A stretch of 64,000 bases of DNA from Terriglobia bacterium (GCA_020073665.1 JAIQEU010000009.1:62001-126000); one strand, 5' to 3'; counted from the first letter of the stretch, positions 42,098 to 54,762 are shown. Made by a program: numbers and translations. Notes: generated from the letters alone by a model not told the origin.

Positions 42098-42742
42098 TTA
42101 GCGGCTGGCCAGTTCCGGCACTTGGTGCGACTTGAACGATTCCAGGCGCTGATTGATCTCGTCCCAGTTGACCACGTTCCACCAGGCCTGCAGGTACTCG
42201 GGACGGCGGTTGTTGTACTTCAAATAGTAGGCGTGCTCCCACACATCGTTGCCGAAAATCGGGAACAGGCCCTGGGAGATGGGGCTGTCCTGGTTGGGCG
42301 TGCTGATGATCTGCACTTCTGCACTGCGTGGTTTGCCCACCAGCCATACCCAGCCGCTGCCGAATTGCTTAGCGCCGGCATCGTTGAACTTAGCCTGAAA
42401 GTCTGTGAAGTTGCCGAAGGCCTGCTTGATCACCTCGGCGATAGGCCCGGCGGGTGCGCCGCCGCCCTTGGGCTTCATAATTTTCCAGAACATGGAGTGG
42501 TTTACGTGTCCGCCGCCATTGTTGCGCACCGCAGTGCGGATGTCTTCCGGAATCGCACTCAGGTCGCGCAACAACTCTTCGCCGCTCTTCGACTGCAACG
42601 CGGGATATTTTTCCAGCGCGGCATTCAGGTTCTTCACGTAGGCCGCGTGGTGCATGTCGTGATGCAGTCTCATGGTCTGGGCATCAATGAAGGGTTCAAG
42701 GGCAGAGTAGTCGTAAGGTAGGGGAGATACTTCGAATGCCAT
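42098..42742 (-). CDS. sodA: superoxide dismutase, Fe/Mn family
   Basis: 214 residues. Metal ligands are in the usual places: [13 protein letters not shown] near residue 27-34, NHSMFW near 80, and [11 protein letters not shown] near 168-178. The GSGWVWLV and NQDSPI runs point to manganese or a metal-swapping enzyme rather than iron. It removes superoxide in the cytoplasm. Slightly extended N-terminus compared with E. coli SodA (206). Single gene, with a GGAGG-type site before the ATG. Confidence 0.95.
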   Translation of the reverse strand: MAFEVSPLPYDYSALEPFIDAQTMRLHHDMHHAAYVKNLNAALEKYPALQSKSGEELLRDLSAIPEDIRTAVRNNGGGHVNHSMFWKIMKPKGGGAPAGPIAEVIKQAFGNFTDFQAKFNDAGAKQFGSGWVWLVGKPRSAEVQIISTPNQDSPISQGLFPIFGNDVWEHAYYLKYNNRRPEYLQAWWNVVNWDEINQRLESFKSHQVPELASR

Positions 42743-42884
42743 GATATTTCCTCCAGGGTTGGTTAGATGTCGGAATGGGTTTCAGCGATGCAGCTTGCGG
42801 GCAGGAGACACAAGTTCCCTCGACTCCGCGAGAGCGTCGCTTTACGAGGCTCTTGCTATGCTCGGGATGACAGATCTGAGAAAG

Positions 42885-43367
42885 TCACGCCGCGCGCGCC
42901 ATGCGGTCGTATTGCGGGCCGGCATCGTTCGACAGCAGCACCCACAGCGTGTAGATGCCGAGCGCGGTGCCAAACGGGGGATGAAACAGCGTGATCACGC
43001 CCAGGACCACCGCGGTGACGCGCGCCCATGGCAGCCGTTCCATCAGCCCCCACCCTACGCAGATGCCGCCGGCTGCAACCACCAGTAGACTGCCTCCAAG
43101 CAGGTTGAGAAACAGCGGGGCCATGTGGCGCACGAGTTCGTTGCCCTGGATGGCGAAATGGGCGGCGCTGCCGATGAGCAGAAGGATAATCGAGGGGATC
43201 AGGAACAGCGCTCCCGCGATCATCCAGAGGGTCCCGAGAATACGCAGGTGACGATCAAGCCGGCTCGGGTCGGATACTGCGACTACCGGGTGCAACAACC
43301 GCTGGCCGCACTTCGGGCAGAGATTGTAGTCGGGCTGCACCGGGGTTCCACATTGATTGCAGAACAT
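42885..43367 (-). CDS. zinc-ribbon membrane protein
   Basis: 160 residues from ATG 43367 (MFCNQCGTPV) with GGAGG at 9 bases. A double CxxC zinc ribbon at the N-terminus (CNQCG, then CPKCG) is followed by four hydrophobic segments (LGTLWMIAGALFLIPSIILLLI, LFLNLLGGSLLVVAAGGICVG, VTAVVLGVITLF, LGIYTLWVLL). This architecture is common among uncharacterised bacterial membrane proteins. Function unknown. Confidence 0.8.
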   Translation of the reverse strand: MFCNQCGTPVQPDYNLCPKCGQRLLHPVVAVSDPSRLDRHLRILGTLWMIAGALFLIPSIILLLIGSAAHFAIQGNELVRHMAPLFLNLLGGSLLVVAAGGICVGWGLMERLPWARVTAVVLGVITLFHPPFGTALGIYTLWVLLSNDAGPQYDRMARAA

Positions 43368-43583
43368 AGCGACTTCCTCCACAGGCCTTCTTCCACCTAT
43401 TCTAGATTACGCAGAAGGTCCAGGATAAGTTCGCCCAAGAGGAAATAGCGCAGTTTGTGCGGTTTGCGGGCAGTGATTCCTTCATTGCGTCCATGAGAAC
43501 TTTGAATTTCCCATTGCGCGCCAGACACCGTGAACCATGGCCCGCAAACCACATGGCTTTACCCAGCTGCCAGATACCACCAC

Positions 43584-45248
43584 CTACTGCAGCTGAGGCG
43601 GTTCGGGCTCGGCAGAGCCATCGGTGCGAGGGTCGGAGCCGCCGTAGTTCACCTTGGTCGCTGAATCGTGCAGCACGGCTTGACCACGACCCATGGCGGT
43701 AGAGTATTCGCGGTCCACGCGCAGCCGGTGTCCCATGCTGGTTAGTTTCGCGCGCACTTCGGGCTTTACCCGGGACTCGATCACGATGTTGCAACCTCGA
43801 TCGGGATGCACGGTGAAGCGCGCGTTCTCCAGCGCCGCCTGGATGTTCATCCCGTAATCCACCACGTTGGAAACGAACTGGGCGTGCGCGAGCGGTTGGT
43901 TCGCTCCTCCCATGATGCCGAATCCGATGTGCTGATCGCCGTGCTCCATGAATGCCGGAATGATGGTGTGAAAGGGACGCTTGCGCGGCGCCAGCACGTT
44001 GGGAGACGCCGGGTCGAGCGAGAACAGTGCGCCCCGGTCCTGCAAAACAAATCCCATGCCGCGCACGGTGACGCCTGACCCGAATCCCTCATAGTTGCTC
44101 TGGATCAGCGAAACGATGTTGCCGTCGCGATCGACGACAGAAAGATAAGTGGTATCGCTCGCGGGCGTGCCGTAAGCGACGTCGCAGTTGGCCTTGTTGG
44201 GATCGATCAGCTTGGCGCGCTCCTTGGCGTAGTCTTTCGAGAGCAATCCCTTCACCGGAACTTTGGCGAAACGCGGATCGGCGTTGTAGCGGTCCAGGTC
44301 GGCATACGCAAGCTTCATCGCCTCGATCTTCTTATGCAGTTCGGTGACGCTCAGCGGGCCGTCGGGCGACGGCGCAGACGCCTCCATGATGTTGAGCATC
44401 TCCAGGGCGGCCATGCCCTGGCCGTTGGGTGGCAATTCGTAAATCGTCCAGCCGCGGTAGGTAGTGGAGACGGGTTCCACCCACTCCGGAGAGAACTCGG
44501 CGAGATCCTCCGCCGTCATGGTTCCGCCCAGAGCCTGCGAGGTGGTTAGGATGGCTTTGGCGATGTCGCTTTTGTAGAAAGCATTCGCGCCATCCTGCGC
44601 GACCAGGCGCAACGCCTTGGCGACATCCGGGTTGCGAAAGACCTGTCCCAGGGTCGGGACTTTGCCGTTCGGTAGAAATACGCGCTGGCCTTCAGGATCG
44701 TGGGCAAAGGCTGCCGGCGCGTCCTCCCAGAAACCCTGAATGAGTTCGGGGACGGGATATCCCTGTTCGGCGTAGAAGATTGCCGACTGGAACAGGTCTT
44801 TCCACGGTGCGTGACCGAATCGTTGATGCAGCGCATTCCAGCCTGCCACCGCGCCCGGTACGGTGACGGCGTCAATGCCGTAGGTTGGCATGGCGGAGCC
44901 TTTGGCCTTCATGCGCTCGAGAGCGAGGCCTTTGGGCGCCCATCCGCTGGAATTCAGGCCGTAGAGCTTACCGGTCTTAGCGTCCCAATAGATAGCAAAC
45001 AGATCGCCGCCCATGCCATTCATCATGGGTTCCGTGACACCCAACACGGCGTTGGCTGCGATAGCGGCGTCGACGGCGGAGCCTCCGCGGGCGAGGATTT
45101 GCGCACCCGCGACCGAGGCCAGCGTGTGGCTGGTGGCGACGATGCCGTAGCGGGTAACGACCATGGAGCGGCCGTAGGAGCGGTCCTGCGCTACGGTGAC
45201 GGCCACCAGAGTGAACAGGGAGACAAGAAGAACGAGCAATGCACGCAT
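43584..45248 (-). CDS. ggt: gamma-glutamyltransferase
   Basis: 554 residues. A signal peptide (MRALLVLLVSLFTLVAVTVAQ) leads to the mature heavy chain. The predicted self-cleavage Thr is in DTTYLSVVDRDGN near residue 366, where the small subunit starts, and the catalytic-loop region contains QSNYEGFGSGV. It transfers glutamyl groups from glutathione in the periplasm. Residues 42-80 carry SGWAPKGLALERM-like family blocks. It stands alone on its strand. Confidence 0.93.
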   Translation of the reverse strand: MRALLVLLVSLFTLVAVTVAQDRSYGRSMVVTRYGIVATSHTLASVAGAQILARGGSAVDAAIAANAVLGVTEPMMNGMGGDLFAIYWDAKTGKLYGLNSSGWAPKGLALERMKAKGSAMPTYGIDAVTVPGAVAGWNALHQRFGHAPWKDLFQSAIFYAEQGYPVPELIQGFWEDAPAAFAHDPEGQRVFLPNGKVPTLGQVFRNPDVAKALRLVAQDGANAFYKSDIAKAILTTSQALGGTMTAEDLAEFSPEWVEPVSTTYRGWTIYELPPNGQGMAALEMLNIMEASAPSPDGPLSVTELHKKIEAMKLAYADLDRYNADPRFAKVPVKGLLSKDYAKERAKLIDPNKANCDVAYGTPASDTTYLSVVDRDGNIVSLIQSNYEGFGSGVTVRGMGFVLQDRGALFSLDPASPNVLAPRKRPFHTIIPAFMEHGDQHIGFGIMGGANQPLAHAQFVSNVVDYGMNIQAALENARFTVHPDRGCNIVIESRVKPEVRAKLTSMGHRLRVDREYSTAMGRGQAVLHDSATKVNYGGSDPRTDGSAEPEPPQLQ

Positions 45249-45366
45249 AAGGGCGAATTGTGGTTGGCGGCGGCCCGGATGTCAATTCAAAATCTGAAAC
45301 CTCAAGATTTTGAGCCGCAGAGCGCAGAGAACGCTGAGAAATGCGTTGGCGTGGCGGTGCCACGGT

Positions 45367-45567
45367 CTACAGCCTGAACGGTGCGCTCAGAAGTCGTGCG
45401 GGGAACATGACTACCGCCCAGAGCAGCGCCAGTACGCCATGCACGGCGATCCCGACGATGCGGAAGGGCAGCAGCAACAACCACACGAAGGGATAGGCGA
45501 CCAGCGCCATCAGTGCAAGCGGCCAGCACAGCACGAACAGAATGCACCAGAGGAGGAAGGTGAACAT
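45367..45567 (-). CDS. small hydrophobic membrane protein
   Basis: 66 residues from ATG 45567 with GGAGG 7 bases before. Two or three hydrophobic helices (FTFLLWCILFVLCWPLALMALVAYPFVWLLLLPF, then VLALLWAVVMF). No recognised family. The gene is oriented the same way as the dienelactone hydrolase gene upstream, 71 bases away. Confidence 0.65.
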   Translation of the reverse strand: MFTFLLWCILFVLCWPLALMALVAYPFVWLLLLPFRIVGIAVHGVLALLWAVVMFPARLLSAPFRL

Positions 45568-45637
45568 GTTGTGCCTCCACAGTAATCTACGCATATCTGT
45601 GGGGAAAAGTTCAAGGTAGGATGACCCGGACGCAGGT

Positions 45638-46300
45638 TCAGGCTGCCAGATACTTTTGCAGAAACGCCAGCGTGCGCACCCCGGCGTCGTGCCAGACTTC
45701 GTCGTCGAATCCGTGTCCGGCGCCGGGGTAGATCTGCATCTCGTAGGGGATGTTCTTCTTCTCCAGAATTTTCTGGAGATGGTAGGCCTCCTCGACCGGG
45801 ACGGTGGGATCGGCGTCGCCGTGCAGGATCAGCACCGGGCACAGCCGGCGCATGAAGAATCTCATCTCCTTGGGTAGCCCGCCGAAGAATTCCACCACCG
45901 CACGCACCCGCGTATCGACTGCCGCATCGGAAAGCGACAGGTATGCGCCGAGGGAGAACCCGAGCAGTCCTATGCGCTGCGGATCGACTTGCGGTTGCCG
46001 CTCGACGTAGCTGACTGCGTCCCAAACCGTCTTCACCCAGATGGGAAAGTGGCGGAAGATGGTTTCCTTGTCGGCGAAAGTTGTACCGGTGCGGTCAAAG
46101 TAATGAAGGACGTACACGGCGAATCCCTGTGCAGCCAACATGCTGGCATGAGCGTTCGTACCGGCGACGCCTCCGCCGGAGCCGTGCAGGCTAATGACCG
46201 CCGGGAAGCGGTTGCCATTGCCGCTGGGCAGAAAGCAATCGAGGCGGATGGATTCTTTGCCGCTTTCGAAGGTGGTTTGGGTTTGGGTGATGGGGAACAT
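45638..46300 (-). CDS. dienelactone hydrolase family protein
   Basis: 220 residues from ATG 46300 (MFPITQTQTTFESG). The alpha/beta-hydrolase core shows the nucleophile elbow GFSLGAYL with Ser near residue 125, then HGDADPTVP with the acid, and the His in GAGHGFDD. This is the dienelactone hydrolase group, which hydrolyses lactone or ester bonds. No signal peptide. Divergent from the methyltransferase gene. Confidence 0.85.
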   Translation of the reverse strand: MFPITQTQTTFESGKESIRLDCFLPSGNGNRFPAVISLHGSGGGVAGTNAHASMLAAQGFAVYVLHYFDRTGTTFADKETIFRHFPIWVKTVWDAVSYVERQPQVDPQRIGLLGFSLGAYLSLSDAAVDTRVRAVVEFFGGLPKEMRFFMRRLCPVLILHGDADPTVPVEEAYHLQKILEKKNIPYEMQIYPGAGHGFDDEVWHDAGVRTLAFLQKYLAA

Positions 46301-46382
46301 GGAAATGCAACGATGAGCAACGGGCAAGTACAGCTTACCTCATCGGTGTCTACGAGATAGGATGGTAGGGGGAGATTACGGG

Positions 46383-47009
46383 ATGGCGATGCAACAATTC
46401 TTGGCGGCCCAACTGCGCAAGCCGCAGGGATGGTTTGGCTCGCTGGTGATGAGCCGCATTCTGAATCGAGTCAATGGAAAGATTGTTGACGCGACCCTCG
46501 CCCTGCTGAACGTGAAGCCGGAGCACGATGTTCTAGAAATCGGATTCGGTGGCGGCTCGGCCGTGCGCTGGCTGGCAAAGCGGGCCAGCAGCGGTGTCAT
46601 TACCGGGGTGGATATTTCGCCGGAAATGGTGCAGCGGGCAGAACGGCAATTCCATACTGAAATCCAAAGCGGGCGAGTTAAAGTGCAGCTGGGAGACGTT
46701 GCTCACCTCCCGTTCGGCGATTCTGCTTTCGATCGCGTGTTTACCGTCAACACGATCTATTTCTGGCCTGACACCAAACAAGGCTTGGCAGAGATTTATC
46801 GAGTGCTTAGGCTGGACGGCATCGCCGCTATCTCCATTCGCAGCAGAGAAAAGATGGAAAAGCGTGGAGTCACTAAGCACAACTTCAGATTATTTTCGGC
46901 TGATGAGGTTGCGGGTTTCATGCGCGCTGCCGGGTTCCGCAACGTTTCCATAAATCATCGCGACCGTGACAGAGCGTGGGATCAGGCCATCATCGTCGGT
47001 GCGCGCTGA
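46383..47009 (+). CDS. class I SAM-dependent methyltransferase
   Basis: 208 residues from ATG 46383 with GGGGGAG 10 bases upstream. Motif I is VLEIGFGGGSAVRWLA near 50, motif II VDISPEMVQRAERQF, and GDVAHLPFGDSAFDRVFTVNTIYFW gives the post-II block. These match ubiquinone-methyltransferase-like (UbiE-type) enzymes that methylate small molecules. The substrate is unknown. An acceptor cannot be suggested from the neighbours. Confidence 0.88.
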   Translation: MAMQQFLAAQLRKPQGWFGSLVMSRILNRVNGKIVDATLALLNVKPEHDVLEIGFGGGSAVRWLAKRASSGVITGVDISPEMVQRAERQFHTEIQSGRVKVQLGDVAHLPFGDSAFDRVFTVNTIYFWPDTKQGLAEIYRVLRLDGIAAISIRSREKMEKRGVTKHNFRLFSADEVAGFMRAAGFRNVSINHRDRDRAWDQAIIVGAR

Positions 47010-47075
47010 CCATGGTTGAAAAAGACGGCTGGCTACATATCGCACCGCAATCCCGCCTCATCCGCGAAGAGTAAA

Positions 47076-47549
47076 TCATTCTTTCTGGAGGGAGGAGGGG
47101 GCTCCAAACGTCCCATCCACGATCTCCAGAAATGTTCTTTCTTCCCGAAGTATCAGGCGCTTGCCCTGCGCCATGGTGAAATTTTCCTTCGCTTCCGGAT
47201 CGCTCCTTAACCGCGCGCGGTAAGCCTCATACGCAGCGAGGCTGTCGAACGCGATCAAGCCCCAGGCAATATCGTTAGTGCCTTCGTCCGGCAGAAAGTA
47301 TCCGACGAGGTGTCCGCCACAGCGCGGAATGATTCGGCCCCAATTCTCAGCGTATGTCTTAAATGCGTCGCGCTGGAACGGATCGATCTGGTAACGAATG
47401 AAGCAGGTTATCTTCATGTGATTCCTCTTGCTGTCCGGAGTAGCCGGGACCTGGCCGCTGGCAACGGTCAATGCCGCTCCGGCGATCACAATCGCTTTGA
47501 TGGCTTCGCGGCGGCTGATGCGGCCTGCGGACGGGTCGATTCGATGCAC
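47076..47549 (-). CDS. NIPSNAP-family protein with possible Tat signal
   Basis: 157 residues if started at 47549, where GGGAG lies 9 bases upstream. The first 45 residues hold a twin-arginine type signal ([22 protein letters not shown]). A start at 47417 ([30 protein letters not shown] upstream) would give the normal-length cytoplasmic NIPSNAP protein, so either may be used. NIPSNAP proteins are small ferredoxin-fold proteins of unclear role. It is divergent from an ArsR-type regulator gene, a pairing that suggests control by it. Confidence 0.8.
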   Translation of the reverse strand: MHRIDPSAGRISRREAIKAIVIAGAALTVASGQVPATPDSKRNHMKITCFIRYQIDPFQRDAFKTYAENWGRIIPRCGGHLVGYFLPDEGTNDIAWGLIAFDSLAAYEAYRARLRSDPEAKENFTMAQGKRLILREERTFLEIVDGTFGAPSSLQKE

Positions 47550-47601
47550 ATTCGCTAGTCTCCCATTTACCTGACACGCACACTTCGTTTACCATCAAAC
47601 T

Positions 47602-48309
47602 ATGGCTGTCGCGCTTCAAGCAGATGACGCAATCTCCCGAATCGCGGCAGCCATCGCCGAGCCGGCACGAACTCGTATGCTCTACTCGCTGGTGGACGGC
47701 CGCGCCAGAACCAGTACTGAGCTTGCCGCGGTCGCCGCCGTCTCCCCTTCCACGGCCAGCGTGCACTTGCAGCGGCTGACGACCCAGAGATTGGTGAAGG
47801 TATTCGCTCAAGGAAAGCATCGCTACTACAGTCTGGAAGGCGCCAATGTAGCAGCCGCGCTCGAAGCCTTGAGCGTGCTGGCCGGGGCATCCCGCAACCC
47901 ATTCGTGCCCAATACGCCAAGCCGGTTGCGTGCCGCACGCACTTGCTACGATCACATCGCTGGCACCCTGGGCGTGTCGCTCCACGACCGTTTCAAGGCA
48001 CTCGTGTGGCTGTCAGCAAGTTCGACTCATGGAAACAACCGGTACGATCTCACCCCGAATGGCGCGAACGCGCTTGAGGCTCTGGGCATCGATGTTGAGG
48101 CGGCTCGAAAATTGCGTCGCCGCTTCGCGAGCGCGTGCCTGGATTGGAGCGAGCGCCGGCCTCACATCGGCGGTGCGTTGGGGGCAGCTCTGCTGGAACT
48201 CGCCCTCAAGAAAAAATGGGTGACACAGGATCTCGACAGCAGGGCTCTGGATATCACGAAGCACGGACGGCGCGAGCTGTCGACCAGGTTTGGCCTGGAC
48301 CTTGAATAG
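47602..48309 (+). CDS. ArsR-type transcriptional regulator with C-terminal extension
   Basis: 235 residues. The N-terminal winged helix (ISRIAAAIAEPARTRMLYSLVDG, STELAAVAAVSPSTASVHLQRLTTQRLVKVFAQGKHRYYSLEG) is ArsR-like. A long C-terminal part of about 130 residues (RAARTCYDHIAGTLGVSLHDRFKAL) is longer than classic ArsR and shows no metal-binding Cys pair. It diverges from the NIPSNAP gene with 52 bases between, so the site it binds probably lies there. Confidence 0.87.
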   Translation: MAVALQADDAISRIAAAIAEPARTRMLYSLVDGRARTSTELAAVAAVSPSTASVHLQRLTTQRLVKVFAQGKHRYYSLEGANVAAALEALSVLAGASRNPFVPNTPSRLRAARTCYDHIAGTLGVSLHDRFKALVWLSASSTHGNNRYDLTPNGANALEALGIDVEAARKLRRRFASACLDWSERRPHIGGALGAALLELALKKKWVTQDLDSRALDITKHGRRELSTRFGLDLE

Positions 48310-48407
48310 GTTCCAAACGTACATCCAACCGTGCTCACTGGTGAACTCCGCTGGGTGATGTTTCCTGCGCCGGCCAGTCTAAGAGACTGTCACCTGGAGC
48401 CGTTGGA

Positions 48408-48944
48408 ATGCGTTCGAGACTGCTAGTCTTCCTCTCTTGTTTTCTCTTCCCATTGATCGTGCCGGGAGTGTGCCACGCGCTCGATCCGCAGCAATCGGTT
48501 TGCCAGCAAGATCCGGCTTACCGCCAGCTTGATTTCTGGGTTGGACGTTGGGACGTTTTCGATAGCCACGACGGCAGCAAGGCCGGAACCAGCGTGCTGC
48601 AGAAAATCCTGAATGGCTGCGCCATCGCAGAAGAATGGCACGAAGCAGATGGCCGCGGCGAGGTCCGAGAACTCTTCTATTACCAGAAAGCGAAGAAGCT
48701 ATGGCACCAGATCTGGATCTCTGACGCCGGCCCGACGAAAGAGCGGCTATTGATCGAGACTCTGAAAGACGGCAGCGTGCGTTTTCAGGGCGAGGTGGCG
48801 CAGTTGGATGGCGGTTCGCATCTGGATCGTTCAACGGTCACGCCGCTCCCTGGAGACCGCATTCACCAGGTAATTGAGATTTCCCGCGACGGCGGCAAAA
48901 ACTGGCAAGCCACTTTTGACGCTGAGTATCGAAAGCAGAAGTGA
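48408..48944 (+). CDS. exported DUF1579-like protein
   Basis: 178 residues with a signal peptide (LLVFLSCFLFPLIVPGVCHA). QLDFWVGRWDVFDSHDGSKAGTSVLQKILNGCAIAEEWHE is the pattern of a small lipocalin-like family (DUF1579 type) found in exported proteins, and ERLLIETLKDGSVRFQGEV continues it. Function unknown. It follows the ArsR-type gene in the same direction but with a 98-base gap. Confidence 0.8.
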   Translation: MRSRLLVFLSCFLFPLIVPGVCHALDPQQSVCQQDPAYRQLDFWVGRWDVFDSHDGSKAGTSVLQKILNGCAIAEEWHEADGRGEVRELFYYQKAKKLWHQIWISDAGPTKERLLIETLKDGSVRFQGEVAQLDGGSHLDRSTVTPLPGDRIHQVIEISRDGGKNWQATFDAEYRKQK

Positions 48945-48971
48945 GAGCGTAAAGAAGCAGGCTAAAACGCC

Positions 48972-48987
48972 AAGTGCTAAGTGCTAA
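48972..48987. repeat. iterated word at the mtnA stop
   Basis: AAGTGCTAAGTGCTAA consists of two copies of AAGTGCT. On the minus strand it supplies the last codons and the TAG stop of mtnA. Confidence 0.6.
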
Positions 48988-50032
48988 CCACCGCTGCCTC
49001 GTCGGCCAGCTTCCGCAGCGAGTCTTCATACGGTGCCCGCGCAATCCCGCGCTCAGTGACGATCGCGGTCACATACTTTGCAGGCGTCACGTCGAACGCC
49101 GGGTTCTCAATCTCGACGCCGTCCGGCGTCATCTGCTTGCCGGCAATGTGGGTGACTTCGCGGGCGTTGCGCTGTTCGATGGGGATCTTGCTGCCGTCGG
49201 GCGTCTGGAGGTCGACCGTGGAGAGCGGAGCCGCCACATAAAACGGAATGTTGTGCTCTTTGGCCAGAACCGCGACGGTGTAGGTGCCAATTTTGTTGGC
49301 GACGTCGCCGTTGGCCGCGATGCGGTCTGCGCCGACCACGACCGCGCCGATCTTGCCTTGCCTCATCATTGCGCCCGACATGTTGTCGGAGATGACGGTG
49401 GTCGGAATGCCGTCCTTCATCAGTTCCCAGGCGGTCAGGCGTGAGCCCTGCAGGAAAGGGCGGGTCTCGTCGGCATAGACGTGGATTTTCTTGCCTTGCT
49501 CGACTGCCGCGCGGATGACTCCGAGAGCGGTGCCGTATCCGGCTGTGGCCAGCGCGCCCGCGTTGCAATGGGTGAGTACGCCGCCGCTGGCAGGCATGAG
49601 CGTGGCTCCGTGACGGCCCATGGCCTGGTTGGCTGCGATATCTTCGGCGTGCATGCGCTGGGCTTCCTCGATGAGCGCCTGCTTGATCTGCGGCAGCGGA
49701 CGCACTCGGAGATTCTCGAACTTGTCTTGCATGCGGCGAATGGCCCAGAACAGATTGACCGCTGTCGGACGGGTCTTGCCGATGACGTCGCAGATCTGGT
49801 CGAAGTCCTTCTTCAGGTCGCCACCGTTTTCCGCTTTGGAGTTTTTCACTCCCAGGGCAATGCCCATAGCCGCCGCCACACCGATCGCTGGTGCCCCGCG
49901 CACCACCATGTTGCGGATCACGTCCGCGACCTGGTCGTGGGTTTTGCAGGTGACGTAGGTCTCTTCGGTGGGCAGCTTGGTCTGGTCAATGAAACGTACG
50001 CCGGAGTCGGTCCATTCGAGAGTGTTGATCAT
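48977..50032 (-). CDS. mtnA: methylthioribose-1-phosphate isomerase
   Basis: 351 residues from ATG 50032 ([17 protein letters not shown]). It has the eIF2B-like MtnA blocks: [34 protein letters not shown] with the catalytic Cys, and [18 protein letters not shown]. The enzyme isomerises methylthioribose-1-phosphate in the methionine salvage route. The other salvage genes are not in the window. The C-terminus and stop are supplied by an iterated intergenic word. Confidence 0.94.
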   Translation of the reverse strand: MINTLEWTDSGVRFIDQTKLPTEETYVTCKTHDQVADVIRNMVVRGAPAIGVAAAMGIALGVKNSKAENGGDLKKDFDQICDVIGKTRPTAVNLFWAIRRMQDKFENLRVRPLPQIKQALIEEAQRMHAEDIAANQAMGRHGATLMPASGGVLTHCNAGALATAGYGTALGVIRAAVEQGKKIHVYADETRPFLQGSRLTAWELMKDGIPTTVISDNMSGAMMRQGKIGAVVVGADRIAANGDVANKIGTYTVAVLAKEHNIPFYVAAPLSTVDLQTPDGSKIPIEQRNAREVTHIAGKQMTPDGVEIENPAFDVTPAKYVTAIVTERGIARAPYEDSLRKLADEAAVVST

Positions 50033-50051
50033 TAAAGTCCGTGTCTGTGAC

Positions 50052-50291
50052 CTAGTGGCCCTGGTTTCCGGCGGGCCACCTTTGGAAGTAGAGAACAACC
50101 GACCCTAGTAGGCCCATCGCTAATCCGTCGAAGAAAATTTCGCCCAGATCTCCGCCGTGTCCGTAGTGGCGCAGAAGACTAACGGATCGCAAGGCCACCA
50201 CGATGGATAAGACCAGGAAGAAAATCAGAAAACATAGCCTTCCTCGTGTGACAGTAGCTGTCTCCTTAAGGCGATTCTTAAGGCTTATCAT
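50052..50291 (-). CDS. small two-helix membrane protein
   Basis: 79 residues from ATG 50291; TCGGAGG lies 6 bases before. A first helix ([16 protein letters not shown]) and a second ([17 protein letters not shown]) are separated by a short polar loop ([17 protein letters not shown]). The sequence has lower GC than its neighbours. No family known. It sits between mtnA and pyrE on the same strand. Confidence 0.65.
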   Translation of the reverse strand: MISLKNRLKETATVTRGRLCFLIFFLVLSIVVALRSVSLLRHYGHGGDLGEIFFDGLAMGLLGSVVLYFQRWPAGNQGH

Positions 50292-50368
50292 GATTGCCTC
50301 CGACATGGTCTCTAGAATTCCAATGCCTGAATTTGTGACTTGCAATGTCCCAGCCAAGGGGCTCTTGC

Positions 50369-50968
50369 TCAGTCTTTTATCGCCGGCATGCCGGGAGAAG
50401 TCTCGTCATTCTGCAGGACGTGTTCTTTGCGGACGTCTGCAGCAGTGAAGACCGATATAAACGACGCGGGAGCAGCGGCTTTCTCTACGCTGGGCCGACC
50501 TCCGGCGTCCTGGCGCTCCACCAGGCACATCACGCCGACAACGTTGAATCCGAACTCGCGGGCGGCTTCGATCGCCTGGACGGTCGATGCCCCGGTGGTA
50601 CAGACGTCATCGACGATCACTACACGCGCACCCTTTTCCCGAAAACCCTCGATGCGCTGCCCGGTGCCGTGCTCCTTTTCGGCTTTTCGCACCAGGAAGC
50701 CATGCACTTCCCCGCTTACCACCGAGACTGCTACCACGATGGGATCGGCGCCCATGGTCAGGCCGCCGATGGCCTGCGGCCGCCAGCCGCGGCGGTTGAT
50801 TTCTTCCAGAAACACCATGCCGGTAAGCTTGGCACCCCGGGGGTGCAGCGTGGTGGTGCGGCAGTCCACGTAGTAATCGCTCATGGCGCCGGAAGAGAGC
50901 TTGAATTCTCCTAACCGGAAGGACTTGGCCGCCAACAAGCCTAAGAGTTCCTGGCGTGGGGAGGGCAT
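50369..50968 (-). CDS. pyrE: orotate phosphoribosyltransferase
   Basis: 199 residues. The PRPP-binding motif VVIVDDVCTTGAST is at residue 115-128, with the N-terminal SSGAMSDYYVDCRTTTLHP hood of OPRTase. It joins orotate to PRPP to give OMP in pyrimidine synthesis. Alone here, separate from other pyr genes. The 61-bp gap upstream and the iterated repeat at 50982-51077 separate it from the CPBP gene. Confidence 0.93.
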   Translation of the reverse strand: MPSPRQELLGLLAAKSFRLGEFKLSSGAMSDYYVDCRTTTLHPRGAKLTGMVFLEEINRRGWRPQAIGGLTMGADPIVVAVSVVSGEVHGFLVRKAEKEHGTGQRIEGFREKGARVVIVDDVCTTGASTVQAIEAAREFGFNVVGVMCLVERQDAGGRPSVEKAAAPASFISVFTAADVRKEHVLQNDETSPGMPAIKD

Positions 50969-50981
50969 GGAAATACCATAA

Positions 50982-51077
50982 CAGTAGCTGGTGGCTGGTA
51001 GCTAGTCGCTGGGACCGGGTGGCAGGTGGCATCAGGCAAGCGGCGGGTCGCAGGTCGCGGGCAGCTACCAGCTACTG
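50982..51077. repeat. iterated-word inverted repeat
   Basis: CAGTAGCTGGT (50982-50992) pairs with ACCAGCTACTG (51067-51077); the interior is built from variants of TAGCTGG, GGTGGCAGG and CGGGTCGC. The CPBP gene ends in it (its TAG is part of the right arm). Confidence 0.65.
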
Positions 51078-51878
51078 ATTTAGTTTCTCCAGATGTCGAA
51101 ATCCGTCGGTGGCTACGAACAGCAGGGCTGAAATCGTGCCGTTGTAGGCGACGTGCATCACGACGCCGGCGGCGACTGACTTGGTCTTGGCGCGGACGAA
51201 GGTCAAGACCAGTCCCACCAGGAATATCACCAGCACCGGGCCCCAGGCTTTCCCCAATTGTGGGGCGTGGATGAGGCTGAAGCCCGCCGCGGTAAGCACG
51301 ATGGCGATGGTCACGCCGGCCCGCCGCACCAGCACCGGGTAAAGGAATCCGCGGAAGAACAATTCTTCGAGCAGCGGAGCCAGGGTCACGCCAAACACCG
51401 CCAGCGCCCAGGCTTCCCCGGTGGTCTGGAAAAAACGGTCCATGGGCAGTTCCTTGGGGATGGGAACCAGGTGAGCAATGCCTTGCAGCCCAAATGACAG
51501 CACCACCCCGCCGAAGAAGTACGGCGCCCAATTGTCCGGCCAATTCCATTGGATGGCGTCCGAAAAACTCCGGTGGGACTTGTTCTTCACGATTGCGACC
51601 ATGAAGGCCAGCACGAACCCGTAAGCCAGCACCTGGGCCACAATGGTCACCAGCGGAAACTTGGCGACGTCAATGATGGCCTTACGCGGATAAAGCAGGT
51701 GCTGGGCCCCTAAGGTGACGACCAGCACCAGCACGAAGGTGGCGACCAGGGTGAGGACCGCGATCTGCAGCACGTCCCAGCCGGTCCATGGCGGATCTTC
51801 GGAGATGGACGGCGGTGCGGCCTCAGGTGTAGGGCCGAGAGGGTTGATTTCTGGCAGCGAGTTCGGGGTCAGAGACAA
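51072..51878 (-). CDS. CPBP-family intramembrane metalloprotease
   Basis: 268 residues. Eight hydrophobic segments are visible. The family motifs are EELFFRGFLYP near residue 177 (Glu-Glu and Arg), SLIHAPQLG with the first His, and VVMHVAYN with the last His, all within the membrane. Members (Rce1-like) cleave prenylated or bacteriocin-type peptides, and others have unknown targets. It precedes pyrE on the same strand by about 100 bases. Its stop lies in an iterated repeat. Confidence 0.87.
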   Translation of the reverse strand: MSLTPNSLPEINPLGPTPEAAPPSISEDPPWTGWDVLQIAVLTLVATFVLVLVVTLGAQHLLYPRKAIIDVAKFPLVTIVAQVLAYGFVLAFMVAIVKNKSHRSFSDAIQWNWPDNWAPYFFGGVVLSFGLQGIAHLVPIPKELPMDRFFQTTGEAWALAVFGVTLAPLLEELFFRGFLYPVLVRRAGVTIAIVLTAAGFSLIHAPQLGKAWGPVLVIFLVGLVLTFVRAKTKSVAAGVVMHVAYNGTISALLFVATDGFRHLEKLNQ

Positions 51879-51927
51879 GGTGATGTGTTGAATTTACATG
51901 AAAAGCGGGGAGGATGCAGGGGTCGCC

Positions 51928-54762
<2,835 letters not shown>

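Noticed and set aside
43397-43552. 51-residue minus-strand open frame with a plausible-looking end (LRYFLLGELILDLLRN)
   Set aside because: It starts at a GTG with no clear ribosome site, lies in a gap beside ggt, and has no recognised relative; left out for lack of support.
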